64,000 nucleotides of DNA from Verrucomicrobiaceae bacterium E54 (GTDB lineage Bacteria; Verrucomicrobiota; Verrucomicrobiia; Verrucomicrobiales; Akkermansiaceae): contig JAKZES010000003.1 in assembly GCA_022548915.1 (NCBI GenBank), positions 62,001 through 126,000 on the forward strand. Reading direction: 5' to 3'. The translations under genes were made by a program, and so were the position numbers. Within the stretch, counting starts at the first letter, position 1, and each line of letters starts with the position of its first letter. Shown here piece after piece: positions 36,267 through 44,835 of the stretch. The notes beneath the pieces were generated by a model that worked only from the letters and a program-made list of their open reading frames with translations, did not search any database and was not told where the DNA came from.

Positions 36267-36962
36267 ATGAGAGATCCTGTCCTGATCATCGGCGGCAATT
36301 CCGGCATCGGCTTCGCCACCACCAAACGCCTCCAAGGCAATGGAGTGCCGCTGCTGGCGGCGCTGCGCCATCCCGAAGCGGTCCGCGAGCTGGGGATCGA
36401 AACCCAGGCATTCGATGCGACCTCGGCCCCCGACCTGAATTTGCCGGAGAAGCTCGGGGGACTCGTGTATTTTCCGGGCACGATCAACCTCAAGCCCTTC
36501 CATCGTCTGAGTGACGGGGATTTCCTCGACGACCTGCAGACGAACTTCCTGGGTGCCGTTCGAGCCATCCGGGCCGCGCTGCCGGCTCTCAAGAAGTCGG
36601 ATTCGGCTTCGATCGTGCTCTTCTCGACGGTGGCGGTCGCCGAAGGCATGCCCTTCCACGCGTCGATTGCCTCGGCAAAGGCGGCGGTGGAAGGACTCGC
36701 CCGCTCCCTGGCGGCCGAGTTCGCGCCCCGAATCCGGGTCAACGTGATTGCGCCCTCACTGACCGACACCCCCCTCGCAGGTCATCTTCTCGGCAACGAC
36801 GCCAAGCGCGAAGCCGCGGAAAAGCGTCATCCGCTGGATGCCGTGGGGTCGCCGGACGACGTCGCCGAACTCGTCGCCTTCCTGCTCTCTGATGCCTCAA
36901 AGTTCATGACGGGCCAGGTGCTCCGGCCCGATGGCGGGCTGTCGACGATCCGCCGGTTCTAA
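36267..36962 (+). CDS. SDR-family protein with substituted catalytic tyrosine
   Basis: 231 residues. The cofactor motif GGNSGIGFATT and the C-terminal TGQVLRPDGGLS identify a short-chain dehydrogenase/reductase fold. The catalytic Ser region (IVLFSTVAVAEG) is present, but the segment aligned with YxxxK reads IASAK (within FHASIASAKAAVEGL), so isoleucine replaces the tyrosine while the lysine remains. I recall related SDR-like proteins with similar HASIA-type motifs, so this may be a subfamily feature and not decay. Function is unknown; a non-classical dehydrogenase or binding protein is possible. It stands alone between repeat-bearing gaps. Confidence 0.8.
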   Translation: MRDPVLIIGGNSGIGFATTKRLQGNGVPLLAALRHPEAVRELGIETQAFDATSAPDLNLPEKLGGLVYFPGTINLKPFHRLSDGDFLDDLQTNFLGAVRAIRAALPALKKSDSASIVLFSTVAVAEGMPFHASIASAKAAVEGLARSLAAEFAPRIRVNVIAPSLTDTPLAGHLLGNDAKREAAEKRHPLDAVGSPDDVAELVAFLLSDASKFMTGQVLRPDGGLSTIRRF

Positions 36963-37157
36963 CTGCCGGTCTCGTCCCGGGCGGGAAAATCCGGGGAAAG
37001 CTCCCGGAGGTCGCGAGCCTGTCTGCCGAACCGGCGCTTCTGTGGCGATTCTTGTCACAGGGAGCGCCGATTGTTTCCAATAGTATCCAAGAAACGGATC
37101 GCCTCGGTGTCTCTCACTCGGTGGGAGCCTCCGGGGTTCGTTGGACTATTTGGAATC

Positions 37158-40100
37158 ATGAAAGGGAAACTGATTTTGGTGATGGCGACGATGGCCCTTG
37201 GCCTCGTCATGGGAGCTGAACCTGCGGAGCAACGCGAGAAGGCGCAGGCCTTGCAGAAGGAGGGCAACTGGAAGGATGCGCTCGAGATCTACGAGGTCCT
37301 GTTGAAGGAAGTGGACGACGCGAACAGCGGCGGAGATCTCGCCGCAGCCGTCCAGTCATTGCGCCAACTGCAGAAAACCCCGCTGCAGGACGAACTGGTC
37401 GAGACCGCGGTGGAAAGGCATCCGGAGAACTACGACGTGCTCGTCCAGGCGGCGAATGCCTACCAGAATGGTCCCGCCTGGGGCCGTCTGCTCGACGGGG
37501 AATTCCGGCGGGGCGAGAACCAGGGCGGGGGTGCCTGGATCGACGCCAGCGCCCGCGACCGGGTCCGCGCCATGCAGCTCCAGCTGCGCGCCATCGAAAA
37601 CGCGCCCACGGCAGAGGCGAAGATCAGCTCCCTTTCCCAGCTGGCCCATCTGGTGAGCATGAACCGGACCCACTCGTCGACGCTCTGGGCCCTGGCGGTC
37701 AAGACGCCGCTGGATTCCCTGCCGGACTACGGCGACGACCGGGGATTGTCGAGCGGATCGGGAGCCCCGGTCGATGACGAGGGCAATCCGCTCTATTTCT
37801 CGGTGCCCGAAAGCTGGCAAGCGGCGGCAAATGACGGCGAACGCTGGCGCTGGCTCCGCAGCGAAGTGCGCCGGCTGATGCAGGAGGCCTCCCCCGACAT
37901 GATGCCGAGGCGGGCTGCCTATCTCGACCTCGAATGGGCCAATTTCCTGCGCCAGAACTACGGCGTGGGCACCCTCGCCGGGTTCGGCTGGTGGGGCCGG
38001 TCCCAGGGGGCCGACGAGCACAAGGGCATCCTCCAGGCGCACACTCTCGGGGAATCCGAGACCTTGGCGAAGTTGGCAAATGGCGTGAAGCGCTTCGAAC
38101 TCCGGGAGGACTACCAGTTCATTCCGCTCTACCGAAAGCTTTACCAAGGTGAAAGCCGGCTTGCGGACGCCGGCGATGCGCTGGTGCAGGTCTTTCTCGA
38201 CCGCCGGCAGTTCGTCGCCGCTGAGAAGGAGCTGAGGGAGGTGATCGAGCGTCATGGACCCGGTTCCGACAATGCCCGCAGGAAGCTGCTCAAGCAGATC
38301 ACCGGCGACTGGGGGCGTTTCGAAAGCGTCCCGATGTTCGGTGCCGGCAAGAAGCCGAGCGTGCCCTTCGTCTATCGGAATGCCGAGACCGCCGCCTGCG
38401 AACTGCACCGGATCAAGCTGGATCTCGTGGTCGACGATGTCTTCGAATACCTGGAGAGCAATCCGCGGGAGATCGACTGGGAGAAGGTGAACCCGGGAAT
38501 GATCGGCCAGCAGCTCGTCGACAAGGACCGCAGCCGCTATCTCGGGGAGCAGGTCGCGGAATGGGAGGTGGAACTGGAGCCCCGCAAGGGGCACTGGGAC
38601 ACCCGGAGCGACATCAAGCTGCCGACGGGTGAGGCGGGCGCGTATCTGCTGAAGGCGACCGCCGGCGACGGCAACACCTCGTGGATCGTCGTCTGGATCT
38701 CGGACACGGTCCTGCTGCGCCACCAGACCAAGGAGAACCACATCTACTACCTCGGCGATTCGGCCAAGGGCGGGGCCCTCGCCGGCGAGGTCGAGTTCCT
38801 CGGCTTCAAGGTCAACCGGCGCGAGGGCGCCAAGGGCCTGATCCGCAAGTTCGACATCGAGACCCGGCGTTTCACCCGCGAGGTCGGCGAGGACGGCCTG
38901 CTGGAGCTGGAGAAGGGGACTTTCGACAACAACTTCCGCTGGATGGCGGTCGGGCGCGGCGACGCCGGCCGGATGGCGCTGATGGGTTTCCAGAACTACT
39001 ACTGGAGGGACCATCACTGGCAGACTTGGCAGACGGATCGCTCCTATGGGATCACGGACCGGCCCGTGTACCGACCGGGGCAGCCGGTGAAGATCAAGTT
39101 CTGGAGCCGGTCCGCCAGTTACGACCTGGGCGACGAGTCCCTCTATGCCGGGAAGTCCTGCACGATCGAGATTCACCATCAGAACAGCGGCAAGGTCCAC
39201 GACAGCGGTGCGCTGGTGGCGGACGAGTATGGTGGGGTGGAGATGGAGTTCGAACTCCCGGAGGATGCCAAGCTGGGGCAGTACTACGTCCGGATCGACG
39301 GCGTTGTGCCGGCTGGCAACATCAGCTTCCGGGTCGAGGAATATAAGAAGCCGGAATACGAGGTGACGGTCGACGGACCGAAAGAGCCCGTTGCTCTCGG
39401 CGAAACGATCGAGGCGACGGTGAAGGCGACCTACTACCACGGCGCGCCGGTCACCGAGGCGACCGTGAAGGTCAAGGTGCAGCGCTACAGCCACACCGAG
39501 CGCTGGTTCCCGGTCGGACGCTGGGACTGGCTCTACGGCAAGGGCTACTGGTGGTTCGGGCAGGAGTATCCCTGGTATCCCGGCTGGCACGATTGGGGTT
39601 GCATCCCGCCGACACCGCCGTGGTGGGGCGGCAACCGGTGGACGCCGCCGGAGCTGGTGCTCGAGCGCGAGTATCAGGTCGACGCCGACGGCACCGTGAA
39701 GGTCGAGATCGACACCTCGATCGCGAAGCTGGTCCACGGCGACATGGACCATCGCTACGAGCTCACCGCCGAGGTGGTCGATGCCTCGCGCCGGACGATC
39801 GTCGGCAGCGGCAGCGTGCTGGCGGCACGCCAGCCCTTCACGGTGACGACCTGGCTCGACCGCGGCTACGCGCGACCGGGTGAACCGGTGACGCTGTCGT
39901 TCGCCGCCAAGACGCTTGACGGGAAATCCGTGAAGGCGGCCGGGACGGTGAAGCTTTTCCAGATCCTTCCCGACCAAGGAGGCAAGGTGAAGGAGGAGCT
40001 GGTCAAGGAATGGAAGGCCGCGACCGGAGCGGACGGCGAAGGAGAGCGGGTCTTCAAGGCACCCGCCGCCGGGCAGTACCGCTTGTCCGTGACGCTCACC

Positions 40101-43100
40101 GATTCCAAGGGCAACGAGCAGGAGGGGGCGACGATCTTTGTCGTCAGGGGCATGAAGGACAAGGGACAGGGCCTGCGCTTCAACGATCTCGAGCTGGTGC
40201 TGGACAAGAAGCACTACGCCCCGGGGCAGACCGCGAGGCTGCTCATCAACACCAACCAGCCGGGCGCGACTGTGCTGCTCTTCCTCCGGGGCTCAGGAAA
40301 CGTGGCGGAGGCCTTGGAGGTCATCCAGATGGACGGCAAGTCGGAGGAGTATGAACTCAAGCTCGAGAAGCGCGATATGCCCAACACCTTCGTCGAGGCG
40401 GTCACGATTGCGCGCGGCCGGGTGATCACGCAGGTGCGGGAGATTGTGCTGCCTCCCGAGAAACGACTCCTCACCGTCGAGGTCATCCCCGAGAAGACCA
40501 AGTACAAGCCCCGCGAGAAGGGGAAGGTGACCATCCGGCTCACGGATGAAACCGGAGAGCCCTTCGTCGGTAGCACGGCGGTCACGGTCTATGACAAGAG
40601 CCTCGAGTACATCTCCGGCGGCAGCAACGTGCCGGAGATCAAGAGCTTCTTCTGGAACTGGAAGCGCGGCTACTCGCGCGGATCGCTCCAGCACTCGCAG
40701 GTGCTCGGAGGCCACCATCTGGCCAGGCCGAAGAGCACCCAGATGCAGTCGCTGGGGCGGTTCGGCCACATGATGGCGGACCAGTTGACCGAAACGCTGG
40801 ATTTGTCCGCCAATGGCGTTCGGAGGGAGATGATGTTCAAGGCGGGTGCCGCCCGGGCGATGCCCATGCCCATGGCTTCGGCGGTGCCGGGGATGCCGGT
40901 GGAGGAGGCGGCGATGGACATGGCTGCCGCGGTGGATGACCTTGCCAACGCGGCCGGCGGCGAAGCGGCGATGCCTGAAGTGATGGTCCGGTCCGAGTTC
41001 GCGGACCTCGTGAAATGGGCCGGTTCGGTCGAAACCAACGACAAGGGCGAGGCCGTGATCGACCTCGAGATGCCGGACAACCTCACCACCTGGAAGATCA
41101 AGACCTGGGCGGTGGGCCACGGCACACGCGTCGGCGAGGGCAGTGCGGAGATCATCACCAGCAAGGACCTGATCGTCCGGCTCCAGGCCCCCCGGTTCTT
41201 CATCGAAAGCGACGAGGTCACCCTCAGCGCCGTGGTTCACAACTACCACGATGAAGCCAAGGAGGTCGCCGTCAGCCTTGAGATGGATGGCGGCAATCTC
41301 ACCACCGACGGCAGCACCCAAAGCACGGTCGTGATTCCCGCCGGCGGCGAGGAACGGATCAACTGGACCGCCGTCGCCAGGAAGGAGGGCGAGGTCACGA
41401 TCCGGATGAAGGCGATCGCCAAGGATGATTCGGATGCGATGGAGATGACCTTCCCGGTCTACGTCCACGGCATGGCCAAGACGGAGTCATGGAGCCGTGC
41501 GATCGCCCCCGACGGAAGCTCCACCACGATCGAGTTCGAAGTGCCGGAGAAGCGGCGCCCGGCGGAGACCCGCCTGGAGATCCGCTACTCGCCGACGATC
41601 GCCACGGCGATGGTCGATGCGCTGCCTTATCTCGTCAGCTATCCCTACGGCTGCACCGAGCAGACGCTGAACCGCTTCGTGCCGACGGTGATCACGCAGA
41701 GGATCCTGCGCGAGATGGACGTGGATCTGGCGGCCGTCCGCGACAAGCGGGTAAACCTGAATCCCCAGGAGATCGGCGACGCCAGGGAGCGCGCGGCGCA
41801 GTGGCAGCAATGGAAAGACAATCCGGTCTGGGATGAGGAAGAGGTCAGCCGGATGGTCCGCACCGGCGTGCAGCGCCTCGCGGAAATGCAGAACCGCGAC
41901 GGTGGCTGGGGCTGGTTCTCGGCTTACGGCGAGCATTCCTATCCGCACACCACGGCGGTGGTGGTCAACGGTCTGCTGATCGCAAAGGAGAACGGTGCCG
42001 AAATTCCGGAGGACATGCTCCAGAGCGGGGTGAAGTGGCTCAAGAAGCACGAGAACAAGGAGGCGGAGAGAATCCGCATGTGGGAGAAGCGGAAGCGCAA
42101 CACCAAGAAGAGTGCCGACGCCATGGATGCCATGGTGCGCGAGATTCTCGGCAAGGCCGGGGTGGATCACGAGGAGATGCTCGGCTTTCTGGTCCGCGAC
42201 AAGGTTGGGCTTCCGGTCTATGCCAAGTGCCTGCTGGGGCTGGAGCTTCACCGGGTCGAGCGCGTCGAGGACCGCGACGCGGTGCTCAGGAACATCGAGC
42301 AGTTCCTGAAGAAGGATCCCGAGAACCAGTCGGCCTATCTCGCGCTCGGGAACCGCAGCTACTGGTGGTACTGGTATGGCAACGAGTTCGAGGCCCATGC
42401 TTCCTACCTGAAGCTGCTGGCGGCGGTGAAGCCCGACAGCGAGCAGGCGAGGGGGCTGGTGAAGTATCTCGTCAACAACCGCAAGAACGCCACCTACTGG
42501 AAGTCGACCCGCGACACCGCCTACTGCATCGACGCGCTGGCATCCTACCTCCGAGCCAGCGGCGAGACGGCACCGGATCTCGAGGTCGAGATCCTTCTCG
42601 ATGGCAGGACGCTCAAGACGGTGAAGATCTCGAAGGAGAACCTGTTCAGCTTCGACGGCACCGCCATCGTCGCCGGCGACATCCTCGGCGGCGGCAAGCA
42701 CACGATCGAACTGCGCAAGAAGGGATCGGGACCGCTCTATGCCAATGCCTACCTGACGGTCTTCACCCTCGAGGACTTCATCACCAAGGCGGGTCTCGAG
42801 GTCAAGGTGGAGCGGCAGTTCTACAAGATGGTCCCGGTCGACGCGACCGAGGCGGTGGCCGGATCGGACGGCCAGGCGCTCACGCAGAAGCGCGAGAAGT
42901 ACGAGCGCGTCCCGCTGAAGACCGGCGACACGGTGACCAGCGGCGACCTGATCGAGGTCGAGCTGTCGATCGAGAGCAAGAACGACTACACCTACCTGAT
43001 GTTCGAGGACTGGAAGGCCGCCGGGCTGGAACCGGTCGAGGTCCGCAGCGGCTACAACCCGAATGGACTGGGGGCCTTCATGGAACTCCGCGACGAGAAG

Positions 43101-43271
43101 GTCGCGCTGTTTGTCCGGAACCTGCCACGCGGCCGCCACAACCTCAGCTACCAGCTCCGCGCCGAGATCCCCGGCAAGTTCAGCGCCCTGCCCACCCGCG
43201 CCGAGGCGATGTATGCCCCCGAACTCAAGGCCAACTCCGACGAAATGAAGATCGGCGTGCGGGACCGGTAG
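37158..43271 (+). CDS. Alpha-2-macroglobulin family protein with thioester and Trp-rich insert
   Basis: 2037 residues from the ATG at 37158, which gives a signal peptide (MKGKLILVMATMALGLVMGA). An upstream in-frame start at 37071 would precede it with unrelated sequence. A helical N-terminal region of about 400 residues is followed by macroglobulin domains (TDRPVYRPGQPVKIKFWSR near 632, KKHYAPGQTARLLINTNQPG near 1015), an A2M domain near 1270-1370 and a thioester motif GCTEQ with Cys1499, then the thioester domain (DGGWGWF) and a C-terminal receptor-like domain. Bacterial macroglobulins trap proteases. It lacks a lipobox, unlike many bacterial relatives. Residues about 776-832 contain 11 tryptophans. 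No penicillin-binding protein partner is adjacent. Confidence 0.92.
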   Translation: MKGKLILVMATMALGLVMGAEPAEQREKAQALQKEGNWKDALEIYEVLLKEVDDANSGGDLAAAVQSLRQLQKTPLQDELVETAVERHPENYDVLVQAANAYQNGPAWGRLLDGEFRRGENQGGGAWIDASARDRVRAMQLQLRAIENAPTAEAKISSLSQLAHLVSMNRTHSSTLWALAVKTPLDSLPDYGDDRGLSSGSGAPVDDEGNPLYFSVPESWQAAANDGERWRWLRSEVRRLMQEASPDMMPRRAAYLDLEWANFLRQNYGVGTLAGFGWWGRSQGADEHKGILQAHTLGESETLAKLANGVKRFELREDYQFIPLYRKLYQGESRLADAGDALVQVFLDRRQFVAAEKELREVIERHGPGSDNARRKLLKQITGDWGRFESVPMFGAGKKPSVPFVYRNAETAACELHRIKLDLVVDDVFEYLESNPREIDWEKVNPGMIGQQLVDKDRSRYLGEQVAEWEVELEPRKGHWDTRSDIKLPTGEAGAYLLKATAGDGNTSWIVVWISDTVLLRHQTKENHIYYLGDSAKGGALAGEVEFLGFKVNRREGAKGLIRKFDIETRRFTREVGEDGLLELEKGTFDNNFRWMAVGRGDAGRMALMGFQNYYWRDHHWQTWQTDRSYGITDRPVYRPGQPVKIKFWSRSASYDLGDESLYAGKSCTIEIHHQNSGKVHDSGALVADEYGGVEMEFELPEDAKLGQYYVRIDGVVPAGNISFRVEEYKKPEYEVTVDGPKEPVALGETIEATVKATYYHGAPVTEATVKVKVQRYSHTERWFPVGRWDWLYGKGYWWFGQEYPWYPGWHDWGCIPPTPPWWGGNRWTPPELVLEREYQVDADGTVKVEIDTSIAKLVHGDMDHRYELTAEVVDASRRTIVGSGSVLAARQPFTVTTWLDRGYARPGEPVTLSFAAKTLDGKSVKAAGTVKLFQILPDQGGKVKEELVKEWKAATGADGEGERVFKAPAAGQYRLSVTLTDSKGNEQEGATIFVVRGMKDKGQGLRFNDLELVLDKKHYAPGQTARLLINTNQPGATVLLFLRGSGNVAEALEVIQMDGKSEEYELKLEKRDMPNTFVEAVTIARGRVITQVREIVLPPEKRLLTVEVIPEKTKYKPREKGKVTIRLTDETGEPFVGSTAVTVYDKSLEYISGGSNVPEIKSFFWNWKRGYSRGSLQHSQVLGGHHLARPKSTQMQSLGRFGHMMADQLTETLDLSANGVRREMMFKAGAARAMPMPMASAVPGMPVEEAAMDMAAAVDDLANAAGGEAAMPEVMVRSEFADLVKWAGSVETNDKGEAVIDLEMPDNLTTWKIKTWAVGHGTRVGEGSAEIITSKDLIVRLQAPRFFIESDEVTLSAVVHNYHDEAKEVAVSLEMDGGNLTTDGSTQSTVVIPAGGEERINWTAVARKEGEVTIRMKAIAKDDSDAMEMTFPVYVHGMAKTESWSRAIAPDGSSTTIEFEVPEKRRPAETRLEIRYSPTIATAMVDALPYLVSYPYGCTEQTLNRFVPTVITQRILREMDVDLAAVRDKRVNLNPQEIGDARERAAQWQQWKDNPVWDEEEVSRMVRTGVQRLAEMQNRDGGWGWFSAYGEHSYPHTTAVVVNGLLIAKENGAEIPEDMLQSGVKWLKKHENKEAERIRMWEKRKRNTKKSADAMDAMVREILGKAGVDHEEMLGFLVRDKVGLPVYAKCLLGLELHRVERVEDRDAVLRNIEQFLKKDPENQSAYLALGNRSYWWYWYGNEFEAHASYLKLLAAVKPDSEQARGLVKYLVNNRKNATYWKSTRDTAYCIDALASYLRASGETAPDLEVEILLDGRTLKTVKISKENLFSFDGTAIVAGDILGGGKHTIELRKKGSGPLYANAYLTVFTLEDFITKAGLEVKVERQFYKMVPVDATEAVAGSDGQALTQKREKYERVPLKTGDTVTSGDLIEVELSIESKNDYTYLMFEDWKAAGLEPVEVRSGYNPNGLGAFMELRDEKVALFVRNLPRGRHNLSYQLRAEIPGKFSALPTRAEAMYAPELKANSDEMKIGVRDR

Positions 43272-43325
43272 GGCTGTGGATCCATCGTCGACGCTGCGAT
43301 GACCGGCAGGCCCTCGCTGCTCCGT

Positions 43326-43742
43326 TCACTCCGGGGTGTCGCCGAGGGCTTGTTCGATGGAAAGGGTTTCCTCGGGACAGGCCTGGCGGAGGCGGTGGTC
43401 TTCGGTGACGAGTTTCCGGCCGAAGCTGCGGGCAAGCGCGATGAAGCGGGCGTCGTAGGCGGAAATGTTCCGCTCGCAGGCGATGCGCAGCGTGTCGTTC
43501 AGGTCCGGGGCGTGGGTATTGGCTGGCGGGAAAAGGGCGATGGCGCGTTTCTGGGCCACGAACGCGTCGGAGACCTCCAGTTGCCCGGCCCGGTGATAGT
43601 TGCGCAAGGCATTGCTCAATTCGATCTGCCACCAGTCGGGCAGGTGCCAATCCGCGTCCTTGGCAAGCAACTCGCGCGCCGCTTCGTGGAACGGATGGGT
43701 GATCACCAGGGCGATGACCAGATTGGTATCGACGACGAGCAT
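43326..43742 (-). CDS. PIN-domain ribonuclease toxin (VapC/FitB type)
   Basis: 138 residues. The PIN fold is shown by the N-terminal MLVVDTNLVIALV with the first catalytic Asp, a central acidic residue in WWQIELSNAL, AYDARFIALA with the third acidic site, and LVTEDHRLR. Such toxins cut RNA and are kept inactive by a cognate antitoxin. The antitoxin gene lies 12 bp upstream on the same strand, and a perfect operator-like palindrome precedes both. No frameshift is visible. It overlaps nothing on the opposite strand; the macroglobulin stop lies 54 bp beyond its 3' end. Confidence 0.9.
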   Translation of the reverse strand: MLVVDTNLVIALVITHPFHEAARELLAKDADWHLPDWWQIELSNALRNYHRAGQLEVSDAFVAQKRAIALFPPANTHAPDLNDTLRIACERNISAYDARFIALARSFGRKLVTEDHRLRQACPEETLSIEQALGDTPE

Positions 43743-43754
43743 GGGAGCAGGTGG

Positions 43755-43997
43755 TCAGTAGCCCCGGGCCTCGATGTCGTCGTCGATGAACCGCTGCGTG
43801 TCTTCCGCGGAAAGCGCAGGCCCCTTCAAACGGATCGGATCGGGCAGATCCATGGCACGGGGAAGGGGCGCTGCGAGAAGAGCCTTTTCAATCGTGGCGA
43901 TCACCTCCTGGTTGATGGAACGCCGATGGCTCGCCGCGACCACCTTGAGGCGAGCGTGGAGGTCGGCAGGCAGGTTGCGAATCAGGAGGTCAGCCAT
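43755..43997 (-). CDS. Ribbon-helix-helix antitoxin (VapB/FitA type)
   Basis: 80 residues from MADLLIRNLPADLHARL. The N-terminal half reads as a ribbon-helix-helix DNA-binding domain (a short strand, then LHARLKVVAASHRRSINQEV), typical of FitA-type antitoxins. The C-terminal tail (ALSAEDTQRFIDDDIEARGY) should bind and block the PIN toxin encoded 12 bp downstream. An upstream in-frame start at 44057 would run across the operator and is rejected. The protein is expected to repress its own promoter through the inverted repeat at 44004-44024. Confidence 0.88.
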   Translation of the reverse strand: MADLLIRNLPADLHARLKVVAASHRRSINQEVIATIEKALLAAPLPRAMDLPDPIRLKGPALSAEDTQRFIDDDIEARGY

Positions 43998-44003
43998 ATC
44001 AAA

Positions 44004-44024
44004 ATGATATTGATACAATATCAT
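44004..44024. promoter_or_regulatory. Operator palindrome of the toxin-antitoxin operon
   Basis: ATGATATTG-ATA-CAATATCAT is a perfect 9-bp inverted repeat with a 3-nt centre, ending 6 bp upstream of the antitoxin start codon. It is AT-rich within GC-rich surroundings. The position and symmetry fit autorepression by a ribbon-helix-helix antitoxin. Confidence 0.8.
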
Positions 44025-44190
44025 CGTGCAATCCGATTTTCCGTCTGAGCGGCGCAATAGGAGGGGTGATGAATCGGATGGAGGCGCATCGCTGGTTGTC
44101 CGAATGGTCCGGCGGCAAGCGCTTCAGCCTTCCTCATGAGGGCTCGCTTTGTAGCTGCCGCCCGGGAAATTCCCTGCTAACCCAAATGGC

Positions 44191-44778
44191 GTGGCGGCGA
44201 AGATCACGAAGGTGGCATGCCAGGGCTGCGGGGCGGTCTTGGAGGTGGACGAATCGGTTCGGTTCGTCACCTGCCGCTACTGTGCCTCGCGACTGGAGAT
44301 CTGCCACGAGCCGTCGACGATTTACTCAAAGCTGCTGGAGGATGTGGCCCGAACCCAGAAGTCCGCCGAGCGGGAGTTGCGGCTGATCCGGCTGGACCGG
44401 CAGCTGGATCGGCTGGACAAGACCTGGAAGAGCTTCGCCGATTCGGTTTCCACAAAATCCAGGGACGGATCGCTTCATCAGCCGGGTGGATCGGACTCGA
44501 TTCTGGTGATGGTCGTGACGGTATTGATCGGGCTTCTGCTGTTGCTGGCCTCGTTTCAATCAAGGGACCACTGGCCGCTTGCGGTTCTGGCAGTGGGCGT
44601 GTTCTTCACGGGGCTGATGATCAGTCGACATGCGAAGCGGCGGGCACGTGAGTTTGGGCGGGCCAGGAGGCGCTATCTGGAGCGCAGGGCGGCCCTCAAA
44701 CTCGAGATCACCAAGGCGGAGGCAGGGAAGGGTTTTCCGAGGATGAGACGCAGCGGCCGTCCCGCACGGCGAGAATAG
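44191..44778 (+). CDS. Zinc-ribbon membrane protein of unknown function
   Basis: 195 residues with a GTG start at 44191. Two CxxC knuckles (ACQGCGA, TCRYCAS) near residues 10-31 form a zinc ribbon, a charged helical linker follows (about 45-85, coiled-coil-like), and two membrane segments lie near 105-145 (ILVMVVTVLIGLLLLLASF; WPLAVLAVGVFFTGLMI). The C-terminal 50 residues are strongly basic. I do not recognise the family; it may be a small membrane-associated regulator. The gene stands alone between the toxin-antitoxin operon and a convergent esterase gene. Confidence 0.7.
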   Translation: MAAKITKVACQGCGAVLEVDESVRFVTCRYCASRLEICHEPSTIYSKLLEDVARTQKSAERELRLIRLDRQLDRLDKTWKSFADSVSTKSRDGSLHQPGGSDSILVMVVTVLIGLLLLLASFQSRDHWPLAVLAVGVFFTGLMISRHAKRRAREFGRARRRYLERRAALKLEITKAEAGKGFPRMRRSGRPARRE

Positions 44779-44835
44779 GTCGCCGTCCAACAGCATGCCG
44801 GGCATCCGGTTCGCGGGGGTGATGCTAGGAACCCC

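Noticed and set aside
37023-37060. CRP-like site (TGTGG...TCACA) upstream of the macroglobulin gene
   Set aside because: The spacing between half-sites is too long for the CRP/FNR consensus and the left half is imperfect.
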